This document shows, piece by piece, positions 36,694-45,857 of a stretch of 64,000 nt of DNA (positions are counted from its first letter, which is position 1; every line of letters starts with the position of its first letter). The translations under genes and the position numbers were made by a program. The notes beneath the pieces were generated by a model. The model did no database searches. It was not told the DNA's origin and worked only from the letters and a program-made list of their open reading frames with translations. The stretch comes from JAMXLO01 sp963850535 (GTDB taxonomy: Bacteria > Pseudomonadota > Alphaproteobacteria > Acetobacterales > Acetobacteraceae), in NCBI GenBank assembly GCA_963850535.1, contig CAWKMC010000036.1, forward strand, positions 138,724-202,723. The letters run 5' to 3'.

Positions 36694-38715
36694 CTACCAG
36701 GCACGTACGTCCAGCCAGGTGCTCTGATACGTCGCGCCCTCGCCCATGTCGGTGTAGGCATCCGAGCACAACATGTTGACGCTGCCCTCCAACGTCTCGT
36801 TGTCCGGGCGCTGCCCGGGCACCAGCACGACACCGGGCTGGATTTCATCGCGCACGTGCAGCACCAGACCGATGCTGGCACGGTCGTTAACCAGGCGGAC
36901 GCGATCGCCGTCTCGCAGTTTGCGTGCCGCGGCGTCCTGCGGATGCAGCACACAATACGGGGTTCCCTCGCGCTGACGCAGGAAAGCGACACCAGAGAAG
37001 GCGGTGTGACTTAGGAAATAGCCCGGACCGGTCAGCAGCCGTAGCGGCCACCTTGCGCCTTGCGTTGCCTCGGCCGGATCGGGCTGCCAGTCCGGCATCG
37101 GCGGCAGGCCCTGCTCGGCGAGCGCCTCCGAGTAGAATTCCAGCTTGCCCGACGGCGTCCGGAACTCCTGCCCCCGTCTGCTGGCAATCGAGATCGGCCC
37201 GGCGCCGCGCACGGCATCCGGATCGAACGCCGCGACCGCTCCTTTGGCACCGCGAAACAATTCGCGCAGCAGTTCCGGCTCAGACATCCGGAACACGGGA
37301 TCGGCCATTCCCATCCGCGCTGCCAATTCCTGTGCAAGCCTCAGGTTCGACCACGCTTCGCCTTGCGGCTGCACGGCGCGTGGCGCGTATTGCATGTAAT
37401 AGGTGCCGTAAGCGCGGAAGAAGTCCTCGGTCTCCAGATACGTCGCCGCCGGCAGCACGATATCGGCATAGCGCGCCGTCATCGTCAGGAACGGGTCGTG
37501 CACCACGGTGAACAGGTCTTCGCGCGCCAGGCCGCGGCGCGTCGTGCGCGCTGTCAGGGCAGGTGATGGCCGGATTGTTCGAAGCGATGAACAGCGCGCG
37601 GATCGGCGGATCGTTCAGCTCCAGCAGCGCCTCGCCCAGGCGGTTGTGGTTGATCGTGCGCGTCGCGGCCGGTCCGGATGGCTTGCGCAGCGCGTTGTAA
37701 TTAAATTCGAACGACGCGGCGGTCAGGTTCACCGCACCGCCGCCATAGCGGCCATAGGCGCCGGTGACGCCGGGCAACAGCGCGACCGTGCGCAGCGCCT
37801 GGCCACCATAGGTGTTGCGCGTCATGCCCCAGCCCAGCCGGATCAGCGATCGCTTCGCCGCGCCGTACATCGCTGCGAGCCGCTCGACATCGGCAACGTC
37901 AAGACCGGTGATGTCGGCGACATGGTCGGGTGTGAAGCGCGGCAACACCTCGCGCTCGACGCGATCAAACCCCAGCGTGTGTCTGGTCGATATAATCGCG
38001 ATCGCACAGATCGTCGCGCACCAGGATGTGCATGATCCCCAGCGCCAGCGCGGCGTCGGTGCCGATCCGGATCGGGATGTGCCAGTCGGCATTCTGCGCC
38101 GAGCGGGTGCGGCGCGGATCGATCACCACCAGCTTCACGCCGCGCTTGCGCGCCGCGTCGAGCTTTGCCCAGAAGTGCACATTGGTGGCGTGCAGATCGG
38201 CGCCCCAGCAGATCACCAGATCCGACTCCGCAACGGCTTCGGGATCGGCGCCGCCGATCGGGCCAACGGTTGCGTCCCACGCCGCCTCCATGCAGCTGTC
38301 GCACACCGTGCCGGCCCACAGCCGGCTCACCCCCATCGCGTGGAACAGCCCGTTCGGCAGCCCGCGATTTATCTGTCCCTGATGCGAACTGTAGCAGTAG
38401 CCCAGCAACGCCAACGGGCCAGATTCCGCGATGATCGATTTCCAGCGCGCAGTGATCTCGTCCAGCGCCGCGTCCCAGGAAATCGGCTGCGAACTTGCCC
38501 TCGCCCTTGGCGCCGATGCGGCGCAGCGGCGTGGCGATGCGGTCCGGCGAATGGACCAATTCGGCGTCGCGATTCACCTTGGCGCAGGCAAAGCCCGCGG
38601 TGAACGGCTGGTCGGGATCGCCCTCGACCTTTAGCACGCGACCGTTGTCGACATGGGCGAACAGCGAGCACATGTCGGGACAATCATGTGCACAGACCAC
38701 GCGGATCGTTTCCAA
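36694..38715 (-). CDS. Molybdopterin-dependent oxidoreductase (Mo-bisMGD), frame broken three times
   Basis: DMSO-reductase-superfamily catalytic subunit, related to formate dehydrogenase or thiosulfate reductase-like enzymes. The N-terminal [4Fe-4S] site is CAHDCPDMCSLFAHVD with a fourth Cys in TAGFACAKVNRD. Shifts near 38482, 37986 and 37552 separate four segments: ISWDAALDEITARWKS and LPNGLFHAMGVSRLWAGTVC; HTLGFDRVEREVLPRFTPDH and IRLGWGMTRNTYGGQALRT; VVHDPFLTMTARYADIVLPA; and the molydop-binding domain with RDGDRVRLVNDRASIGLVL. A TTG start at 38715 is preceded by GGAGG six bases upstream and gives about 673 residues, normal for the family. No signal peptide, so it is cytoplasmic. The substrate is unknown. 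Confidence 0.85.
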
Positions 38716-38865
38716 GCCGAACCTCCAGCCAACAAGCAGCCGATACCTATGGCGGCGTGCGCCCAAGTGATAGGCCACCTGGCAAGTCCGTGGCCAGACC
38801 ATTGCCGGCATCAGATGCTGGGGCGAGTATTCCAATCTTGGGATAAGACAACGGGGTGGGGTGGC

Positions 38866-40431
38866 ATGCGACATTGGTTGGCCGCGGCGGCCGCTATGGC
38901 GTTCTCCTGGAGCGCTTCAGCGGCTGATTTGAAGATAGGGGTATCGTCCGAAGTGACGACACTCGATCCTCATTACTTCCATCTCACCTCAAACACCGAG
39001 ATCGACAAGCTGATCTACAGCGGTTTGATCACGCAGGATGCCAACCTGAAGGTGATCCCTGATCTGGCGGAGAGCTGGCGCACCGTCGATCCGACCCACT
39101 GGGAGTTCAAGTTGCGGCAGGGGGTCAAGTGGCAGGACGGCTCGCCCTTCACTGCCGACGATGTGGTGTTTACCTACCAACGTGCGCGCAACGTGCCGAA
39201 CAGCCCAGGACCATTCCTGCAGTTCCTCAAGCATGTGGCAAAAACCACCGCAGTGGATGACCACACAGTGGTGATCGAGACGGATCAGCCCGACCCAATC
39301 CTGCTGAACGAAATCCTCAATGTCTGGATCGTATCGCGGAAGAACGGCGGGAACGCCGCCACGGCTGACTACAACTCTGGCAAGGCGGCCGTCGGCACGG
39401 GCCCTTACCGCGAAGTCGAGTGGGTTCCGGGTGATCGCATCACGCTGGAACGCTTCGATGGCTATTTCGGTGCCAAGCCTGATTGGCAGCGAGTGACCTA
39501 CAAGCCGATCACCAACGATGCGGCGCGGGTTGCCGCGCTGCTCAGCGGCGACGTGGATCTGATCAGCAACGTGCCCGGCAACGATGTCGCTCAACTGAAG
39601 CAGAACCCGAACATCACGCTCGGCACGATGGAGAGCAATCGCTGCTACTTTTGGACGCTGGATGTCGCCCGGGACATGTCGCCGCAGATCACCGACATAG
39701 ACGACAAACCGCTAAGCAAGAATCCGCTCAAGGACGTGCGGGTGCGACGCGCGATGTCCATGGCGATCGATCGCGCGGCGCTGGTGAGCAAGGTCATGCA
39801 GGGGCAGGCGGTGCAGTCCGCGCAGTTCAACCCGCAGGGAACGCCTGGCACCAGCGCCAAGCTGCAGCCGACGCCATACGATCTGGAAGGGGCAAAGAAG
39901 CTGCTGGCTGAGGCAGGCTGGGCCAAGGGGTTTGGCGTGGTGGTCAACTCGACCAACGACCGCTATCCGAACGACGGTCAGGTCAACCAGGCCGTTGCGC
40001 AGATGTGGACGCGGCTCGGCCTGAAGGCGAGCGTGAATACACTGCCAAAGGCGATGTATTTCCCGCGCGTCGTTAAGTTGGAATTCAGCGTGCTGCTGAG
40101 CGGCAATTCCACCGATACAGGTGAGCCGCTGTCGCAACTGCAATATCTGCTGGGCACCTACGACCCGGCGAAGGGCTATGGCGCCGGCAATTACGGCCGC
40201 TATTCCGATCCGAAGTTCGACGCGATCATCGAGCAGGCATCGAAGACCCTGGACGACGCCAAGCGCAATATGTTGCTGGCCGAGGCCTATGAGTATGCGA
40301 TCGGCGAGCAGGTGGCAGCAATTCCGATGCTGTTCCCGATCACCACGTGGGCGATGCGCAAGGGCCTCGTTTACGGTGGCTTCCCTCAGGAAGCGACAAT
40401 CGCTTCGCTGGTGCACATGACGAAGCCATAA
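38866..40431 (+). CDS. ABC transporter substrate-binding protein, peptide/nickel family
   Basis: Periplasmic solute-binding protein of family 5 (DppA/OppA/NikA type), 521 residues from the ATG at 38866. Signal peptide: RHWLAAAAAMAFSWSASAAD, cut after ASA. The mature start LKIGVSSEVTTLDPHYFHLT and then KLIYSGLITQDANLKVIPDL, WEFKLRQGVKWQDGSPFTAD and VGTGPYREVEWVPGDRITLE are the family signature. No permease or ATPase genes follow, so the transporter is encoded elsewhere or this is an orphan receptor. It is divergent from the molybdopterin oxidoreductase across 150 bp. Confidence 0.9.
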   Translation: MRHWLAAAAAMAFSWSASAADLKIGVSSEVTTLDPHYFHLTSNTEIDKLIYSGLITQDANLKVIPDLAESWRTVDPTHWEFKLRQGVKWQDGSPFTADDVVFTYQRARNVPNSPGPFLQFLKHVAKTTAVDDHTVVIETDQPDPILLNEILNVWIVSRKNGGNAATADYNSGKAAVGTGPYREVEWVPGDRITLERFDGYFGAKPDWQRVTYKPITNDAARVAALLSGDVDLISNVPGNDVAQLKQNPNITLGTMESNRCYFWTLDVARDMSPQITDIDDKPLSKNPLKDVRVRRAMSMAIDRAALVSKVMQGQAVQSAQFNPQGTPGTSAKLQPTPYDLEGAKKLLAEAGWAKGFGVVVNSTNDRYPNDGQVNQAVAQMWTRLGLKASVNTLPKAMYFPRVVKLEFSVLLSGNSTDTGEPLSQLQYLLGTYDPAKGYGAGNYGRYSDPKFDAIIEQASKTLDDAKRNMLLAEAYEYAIGEQVAAIPMLFPITTWAMRKGLVYGGFPQEATIASLVHMTKP

Positions 40432-40495
40432 AACCTGCAGTCGAGAGCGCATCAACCGCAGAAACACCGTCGCCTTAGCGCTTCTCTAATCAAAT

Positions 40496-40513
40496 CCCGC
40501 GAACATGCGCGGG
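40496..40513. terminator. Hairpin downstream of the solute-binding protein gene
   Basis: CCCGCG (40496-40501) and CGCGGG (40508-40513) form a perfect 6-bp GC stem with a six-base loop, 65 bp after the stop of the solute-binding protein gene. No T-run follows, so Rho-independent termination is uncertain. Confidence 0.3.
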
Positions 40514-40617
40514 CGAGTTCCGATGCGGCAGGCATCTTCCGGCGGGAACCGCCCGGCAATGCGACCGTGTGACGCCGCGACGTTTCCGCACCACAGGCCG
40601 CTCGCGAGGTGGTACCA

Positions 40618-42558
40618 ATGCGGCGTATCCTGTTCGGCGCGACGCCTGCCATGTTCTGGTTGGTCGTCACGCAAGCCCTGGCGCAGCAGCCGATTTCCAC
40701 GCCAATGCTGGCGTCCGACCCAAACTTCCGCGATCTCGCAGGCATCGCCGCGCGCTACGGCGGCGCGGGGTTCTCCGACATCACTGCCAAGAACGGCGTC
40801 ATGCGTACCGGCGTGTTCTATCGCTCCGAGGTGCTGAATGTCAGCGATGCGGACCTCGCTAGATTGTCCACGCTGCGCATCACGCGCGATATCGACCTGC
40901 GCACGCCATCCGAGATTGCTCAGACACCGGATCGAGTACCGATCGGTGCCACCTACATCAACGTGAACATCTACGGCACAGCGGCGCCGGCGCCACCGGG
41001 ATCGCCAACCAGCGCGGCTCAAGCAAGTGTACAGTTCGCGGACCAATACCGAGCGTTCGTCACCAATCCGGTAGAGCGAGCCGGATTCGGAACTGTGCTG
41101 GTCGATCTGGCACACAGCGACGAATCCGCGCTGTATCACTGCTCGGCTGGAAAGGACCGGACCGGCTGGACCTCTGTCCTCCTGCAGACCATCGCTGGTG
41201 TCGCGCCGGCGACGATCATGAGCGATTACCTGGCGACCAACCGATACGAGGCTGGGAAGATCGCCACCGAACTGGCAGTGATCCGCGCGACATCTGGAGA
41301 AACGGCCGCGGCGATCATTGCTCCTACGCTGGGCGTGGAGCCAGGCTTCCTGCAGGCTGCGCTCGATCAGGTGATTGCGTCATACGGCTCGATGGCGGCC
41401 TATCTGACCCAAGGTCTGGGGCTCGCCCAGACCGATATTTACGTGCTGCGCGCCAAGATGGTCGATTACCCGATCTTGCCGGGGCAGGACGGGTTCACCG
41501 GCAATGCCGCCGCCGGCGCGACGCTGCTGAACGAGATGCAGAATTCGCCGCTGTCCGGTGCCTACACAGCGTTCAACTATTATCTCCAGTCGGCGATCGA
41601 TGCGGGCACGCTGGGTGGCGTGCAGTCGCAGGTGGGTGGGCAGGTGCGCGCTGACGCCGCGGCGTATCTGCTGCGCCAGCCGCTATCGCTTGATGGTGCG
41701 CTCGCGCCCTATGCCAGCGGCCAAGATCTCTCCGTGGGCCAGACGCGCATCTGGATGACTGGACTGGGTGGCTACTTCGCGACCAATGCGCATAGCGGCG
41801 CAGCAGGCAGTTCCGAGCAAACTGCCGGGCCGCTGCTGGGTGTCACTCATCGCATCGACAGTCAGGCCAGCGTCTTTCTGGGTATCGGCTACGACTGGGG
41901 TGGTGTGGGAAGTGCCGGTGCCACAGCTGACGTCGGCACAGTGCTGGGCACAATCGGCGGACGCTATGCATTCGGCTCATTAGAACAGGGACCGTTCGTC
42001 AGCGTGCGCGCTGACCTCGGTGGCCTTGACTATCAGGGCAAGCGGCCGCTGGGCGGCGGGCTGGGCACCGCGAGCGGCAATGCGTCCGGCATGGTGTACG
42101 GCGCACAAGCCGTGTTGGGCGACGTGATCCGTCTGGCGGCAGTCACCGTCACGCCGCAGGCAGGCGTACGGCTTGCCCATGTCACTCTCGGCGGCTTCCA
42201 GGAGAGTGGCAGCGAGGTTGCGCTGGATGTGCAGCGCCTCAGCCACACCGCATCCAGCCTGTTGACCGGAGTAGAAATCGCCCTCGATCCCTGGCAGTGG
42301 GGCAGCTGGGTCGTCACGCCTACCGCGACCTTGGGAGCCGAGCTGGCACTCGGCAACCCACGAGTGGCCAGCACCGGGACGCTGTACGGTTTCACCGTGA
42401 ACCAATACGCGGCTTATGACAGCCGCTATCTGCTTGAGGGTGGCTTGGGCGTCAGCGCACAGCACGGTGCGTTCAGCGTGAAGGCCGGGCTGAATGCAAT
42501 GCACGGGGACAGCAGCACAGGCGTCAACGGGCAACTATCCGTGGCCTATCGGTTCTGA
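40618..42558 (+). CDS. Tyrosine phosphatase fused to an autotransporter beta-barrel
   Basis: 646 residues with three parts. A signal peptide of about 23 residues (ILFGATPAMFWLVVTQALAQ). A protein-tyrosine-phosphatase domain of the Y_phosphatase3 type, residues about 30-300: NFRDLAGIAARYG, VFYRSEVLNVSDADLARLST, DIDLRTPSEIAQ, and the CX5R P-loop YHCSAGKDRTGWTS with Cys175 and Arg181. A C-terminal autotransporter barrel from about residue 372 (RIWMTGLGGYFATN, LLGVTHRIDSQASVFLGIGY) ending VAYRF with a terminal Phe, as required by the BAM complex. I chose the ATG at 40618 with GAGG eight bases upstream over a GTG three codons earlier. It predicts a phosphatase on the cell surface or in the outer membrane. 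Confidence 0.85.
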   Translation: MRRILFGATPAMFWLVVTQALAQQPISTPMLASDPNFRDLAGIAARYGGAGFSDITAKNGVMRTGVFYRSEVLNVSDADLARLSTLRITRDIDLRTPSEIAQTPDRVPIGATYINVNIYGTAAPAPPGSPTSAAQASVQFADQYRAFVTNPVERAGFGTVLVDLAHSDESALYHCSAGKDRTGWTSVLLQTIAGVAPATIMSDYLATNRYEAGKIATELAVIRATSGETAAAIIAPTLGVEPGFLQAALDQVIASYGSMAAYLTQGLGLAQTDIYVLRAKMVDYPILPGQDGFTGNAAAGATLLNEMQNSPLSGAYTAFNYYLQSAIDAGTLGGVQSQVGGQVRADAAAYLLRQPLSLDGALAPYASGQDLSVGQTRIWMTGLGGYFATNAHSGAAGSSEQTAGPLLGVTHRIDSQASVFLGIGYDWGGVGSAGATADVGTVLGTIGGRYAFGSLEQGPFVSVRADLGGLDYQGKRPLGGGLGTASGNASGMVYGAQAVLGDVIRLAAVTVTPQAGVRLAHVTLGGFQESGSEVALDVQRLSHTASSLLTGVEIALDPWQWGSWVVTPTATLGAELALGNPRVASTGTLYGFTVNQYAAYDSRYLLEGGLGVSAQHGAFSVKAGLNAMHGDSSTGVNGQLSVAYRF

Positions 42559-42596
42559 CCGACTGCGCGGAAGTGCTTCGGCGGCAGGCACAGATC

Positions 42597-43818
42597 CTAG
42601 AAGGAATATTCCAATCCAAAAGTGGCTCCTTGAAAGAGCACATTTGATCCATGGTTGACGCCCAGCGCGCGCACATTCGACGGAGCCGCATAGGTCTGGT
42701 CGATCTGACCGGGTGCCAAGGCAACACCGACGAGCCATAGGGCTTCATAGCCCATCTTCAGCGACAGACCTTGGATGACGCGATACTTCAATTGCAAACT
42801 GGCCTCGCTGACGAAGGCGGCGCCATTGATCGACGCCGTCGTTGGATAAACCACCTTCCGAATGCTTACCCCGGTCGACTGCTTGGCACCGTTATCGAAG
42901 AGCCCGGCCGTTACTCGACCGTCTAGCGAAAAGCGACCAAACTGCAGAATCTTTCCGTCGATGCCAATTTGGATTCCATACAGGTTGTTCGTCGCGCCTG
43001 CATTCCAGAAGGGGGGCAGCGCTCCGATCGGCCCATCCGGCGTAACCTGAAAGAGACTGCAGCCCGGACAACTCGTTTTCCATTCAGGCGCCGTGAAATC
43101 CGTGGGGGTCAACGTTCCTTGCAGATTGTCGTTCAGCTGTAACCAGCGAAATCCCGCGAGCACGCCGACTCGCGGGGAAAGATTTCAGATGCACATTGGC
43201 TTCCGCACTATAAAGACTGGTCGAGGCATTCCAGGCCATGGCTTGGTAAGGAAAATCCTGAGTTTGCCAAAACCCGCCGGGAGCTCTCATCACAAACCAG
43301 TCTACCGGATTGTCGGGACCAAAGGATCGGGTGGCGCCTTGGTTGAACACGTTGAAATACGACAACTCCACGCTGTAGCCAGAGTTGTCATGGTACATTA
43401 GATCGATTTTCGGTCCGGCTGAGAAACCCTGTCGAAACTGGCTGCTATTGAAAGCTTCAATGCCAGGAGTAATGAAAGTGGCGAGAAACGGCTCACTCCC
43501 TGGTACCCGGGCAACGAGAGCCCGATTTACACCGCCGCCGATGCGTTCCAGAGCGATTCCCTGGGCCGAAAAAGTCCAGTGCGGCGTTAGCTCCGAATCA
43601 TCATCCTGCTTTTGCAGTGACGGCGGGGCAAAGCTGCCACTCTCGGCCAATTTCCCGGTCGAGTTGTCCTGGCCGGCGGCCGGCGCCATTGTCGGCATGA
43701 TAAGCGTGGCGAGAACGATGCAGAGACATGCTCTGGCGTGGCGCCAACGACCGCAATGCGACGATGCCAACAGGCTTCTCGTGAAAGTGTTTCCAGAGAC
43801 GGTCACCTTCGTCTTCAC
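42597..43818 (-). CDS. Outer-membrane beta-barrel protein, frame broken
   Basis: Putative outer-membrane protein of about 406 residues, resembling the BBP7-type barrel family (recalled). It starts with a long signal region (ACLCIVLATLIMPTMAPAAG), then amphipathic strands such as SAGPKIDLMYHDNSGYSVEL and SYFNVFNQGATRSF. A one-base shift near 43167, in a CCCC run, separates EANVHLKSF from SPRVGVLAGFRWLQLNDNLQ; the other frame continues to LSLKMGYEALWLVGVALAPG and the end GATFGLEYSF, again with a terminal Phe. It is convergent with the phosphatase-autotransporter gene (38 bp apart) and divergent from the DyP peroxidase gene. Confidence 0.75.
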
Positions 43819-44038
43819 CGTGCGTCGTGGCCTTTGGACCCAACGACCATTGCTGACGATCGGTTAAATCTTTGTAAGTGAAAAGCGGCAGCGCATGGTA
43901 TCGAGGTGCGGAACAACGTACCGCCGTGTCCAAGCGAACGGCACCTGATCGCTTTCGTGAGCCGCCGATCAGTGAGCGGTTTGCTGCCGAACGCTGCTCC
44001 CCCTAAGACTCACTCGATCTGTCTGCAAGGAGCATGGT
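43819..44038. promoter_or_regulatory. Divergent spacer between the outer-membrane protein and DyP genes
   Basis: A 220-bp gap between two divergent starts that should hold promoters for both. The only firm element is AAGGAG at 44027-44032, the ribosome site for the GTG start of the peroxidase gene. The stretch GGTTAAATCTTTGTAAGTG near 43862 is AT-richer than its surroundings and could be part of a promoter. Confidence 0.35.
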
Positions 44039-45088
44039 GTGCCGCCCATCGTACAGCAACCGGTCGTCGCGAGACTAACGCGCTCTGCTATCTTTCTCGT
44101 CGCGACAATAAGCGACGGGCTGAAGAACGATGCGTCGGTTCGCAGCCTGTGTGGTGATCTGGCTGGACTTGTACGTGCCGTCGGCTTCCGTGACCTCGAC
44201 GGTCAGCTCTCCTGCATCCTCGGCTTCGGTTCCGACGCATGGGACCGCCTGTTCGGGGCGCCGCGGCCAGACGGTTTGCATCCGTTCCGCGAGATCCGCG
44301 GAAAGCATCACGCGATGGCAACGCCGGGCGACATTCTCTTCCATATTCGTGCGGCGCGCATGGATCTGTGCTTCGAATTGGCGACTCAGGTCATGTCGAG
44401 GCTCGGAGGCGCGATTTGCGTCGTCGACGAAATACACGGCTTCAACTACTTCGACGATCGCGATCTGATTGGCTTCGTCGACGGCACTGAAAACCCCGTA
44501 GAGCAAGCCGCCATCGACGCCACCATAATCGGCGAGGAGGATGCCGCATTCGCCGGCGGCAGCTATGTGATAGTGCAGAAATACCTGCATGACCTGACCC
44601 AATGGGACATGTTGCCGGTCGAGGAGCAGGAGAAAATTATCGGGCGGAAGAAGCTGTCGGATATCGAGTTGGACGAGTCCGTAAAGCCTTCCTCCGCACA
44701 CAATGCGCTGACAACGATCATGGAAGACGGAAGACAACTGCAGATCGTACGCGACAACATGCCGTTCGGGGATGTAGGCAAGGGCGAGTTCGGAACCTAT
44801 TTTATCGGCTATGCCCGATCACCGAAAAGGATCGAGCAGATGCTGACGAACATGTTTATCGGCAATCCGCCCGGGAACTATGACCGCTTGCTGGATTATA
44901 GTCGGGCTGTCACGGGCTCGCTGTTCTTCGTGCCATCAGCAGACTTCCTGGAGAATGCGGCGGCGGATGCAGCTCCGCCGAGTGTCCTCGGTAGCAATGA
45001 AGGTCCAGACGAGGATAACTCCGAATCGCCTGCGTCAGATGGCTCCCTTGGTATCGGATCATTGAAAGAAGGCCGCAGCTTGGAATGA
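44039..45088 (+). CDS. Dye-decolorizing (DyP-type) heme peroxidase with encapsulin cargo tag
   Basis: 349-residue DyP peroxidase, GTG start with AAGGAG six bases upstream. The catalytic Asp motif GxxDG occurs as DLIGFVDGTENPVEQAA. Other family marks are ILGFGSDAWDRLFGAPRPDG, GDILFHIRAARMDLCFELA with the later proximal His region, and the distal Arg segment YFIGYARSPKRIEQMLTNMF. After a Pro/Asp/Glu/Ser-rich linker (GSNEGPDEDNSESPASD) the protein ends DGSLGIGSLKEGRSLE, which is the canonical loading peptide that anchors DyP cargo inside family 1 encapsulin nanocompartments. No encapsulin shell gene lies on either side. The next gene, 51 bp downstream, encodes a phasin-like protein. Confidence 0.92.
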   Translation: MPPIVQQPVVARLTRSAIFLVATISDGLKNDASVRSLCGDLAGLVRAVGFRDLDGQLSCILGFGSDAWDRLFGAPRPDGLHPFREIRGKHHAMATPGDILFHIRAARMDLCFELATQVMSRLGGAICVVDEIHGFNYFDDRDLIGFVDGTENPVEQAAIDATIIGEEDAAFAGGSYVIVQKYLHDLTQWDMLPVEEQEKIIGRKKLSDIELDESVKPSSAHNALTTIMEDGRQLQIVRDNMPFGDVGKGEFGTYFIGYARSPKRIEQMLTNMFIGNPPGNYDRLLDYSRAVTGSLFFVPSADFLENAAADAAPPSVLGSNEGPDEDNSESPASDGSLGIGSLKEGRSLE

Positions 45089-45139
45089 TACGCACCGTAA
45101 GTTCGCGCCCGTCCCCGCGCCAACCCATTGGAGCACAGA

Positions 45140-45857
45140 ATGGCCGATGATAACGATACGAAGCCGTCGCAGGAGCGGGGCGCGAGGCCACGCCGGCAGC
45201 GATGCCGCGCAGCAGGCGGCGACAACAGCCGAGAAGGTGCGGCAGTTCGCGGATACCGCAGGCGAAACAGCATGCCGCGGCTCACAGGAACTCGCCGATG
45301 TGCAGCAGAAGTTTGCGCAAGAGGCGGGCAGGGATTTCGCGCAAAGCGTTAGCAGAATGACCCAGGTTCTCCAAGAGACAGCGGAGGATTGGCGCGCACT
45401 CATGCAGTCGCCGGGTGCGAGCGGCGACAGACTTCAGGAAGTCTCGGTCACTTTAAGCAATGCGGTCGAACGTGTGATGGAAATTAACCTGCGCACGGCA
45501 GAGCAGTTGTTCAGAACGTCTAGCACGGTTGCCTTTCTTGAACTGCAGCAACAATTCGTACGACAGTACCTAGATGCGCTGCTGGAGGGCAGCGCAGCGA
45601 TAGTTCAGGCAGTGCGGCAAACGGCAGAACAGACGCTGCAGCCGCCTGAGGAACGTACGTCTGAGAAGAAACAACAGCGGCACCGGAAAGACGGAGCGCG
45701 TCCGCAGGTGGAGCGCGTCGCTGATGTCATCAGCCGCGAGGTCAAGTCGATTAGCCCGGACCAGAACTGTACGGCGATTACGCAAATGATGCGTGAGGCA
45801 GACACCGGCATGCTACTCAGTATGCGTCCTGGCTCGCTGGGCCTCGTAACTCAGTAG
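45140..45857 (+). CDS. Phasin-like protein joined to a truncated CBS domain, frame broken
   Basis: Starts at the ATG at 45140 (MADDNDTKPSQERG) with GGAG seven to eight bases before. A one-base shift near 45185 leads to HAGSDAAQQAATTAEKVRQF and a helical phasin-like region up to about residue 165 (VERVMEINLRTAEQLFRTSS, FLELQQQFVRQYLDALLEG). A basic linker (EKKQQRHRKDGARP) follows, then RVADVISREVKSISPDQNCT and MMREADTGMLL, the first half of a CBS domain. The frame stops right there, over the tail of convergent panE, with the domain incomplete. Phasins coat polyhydroxyalkanoate granules; CBS domains sense adenylates. The end looks broken off. Confidence 0.65.
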
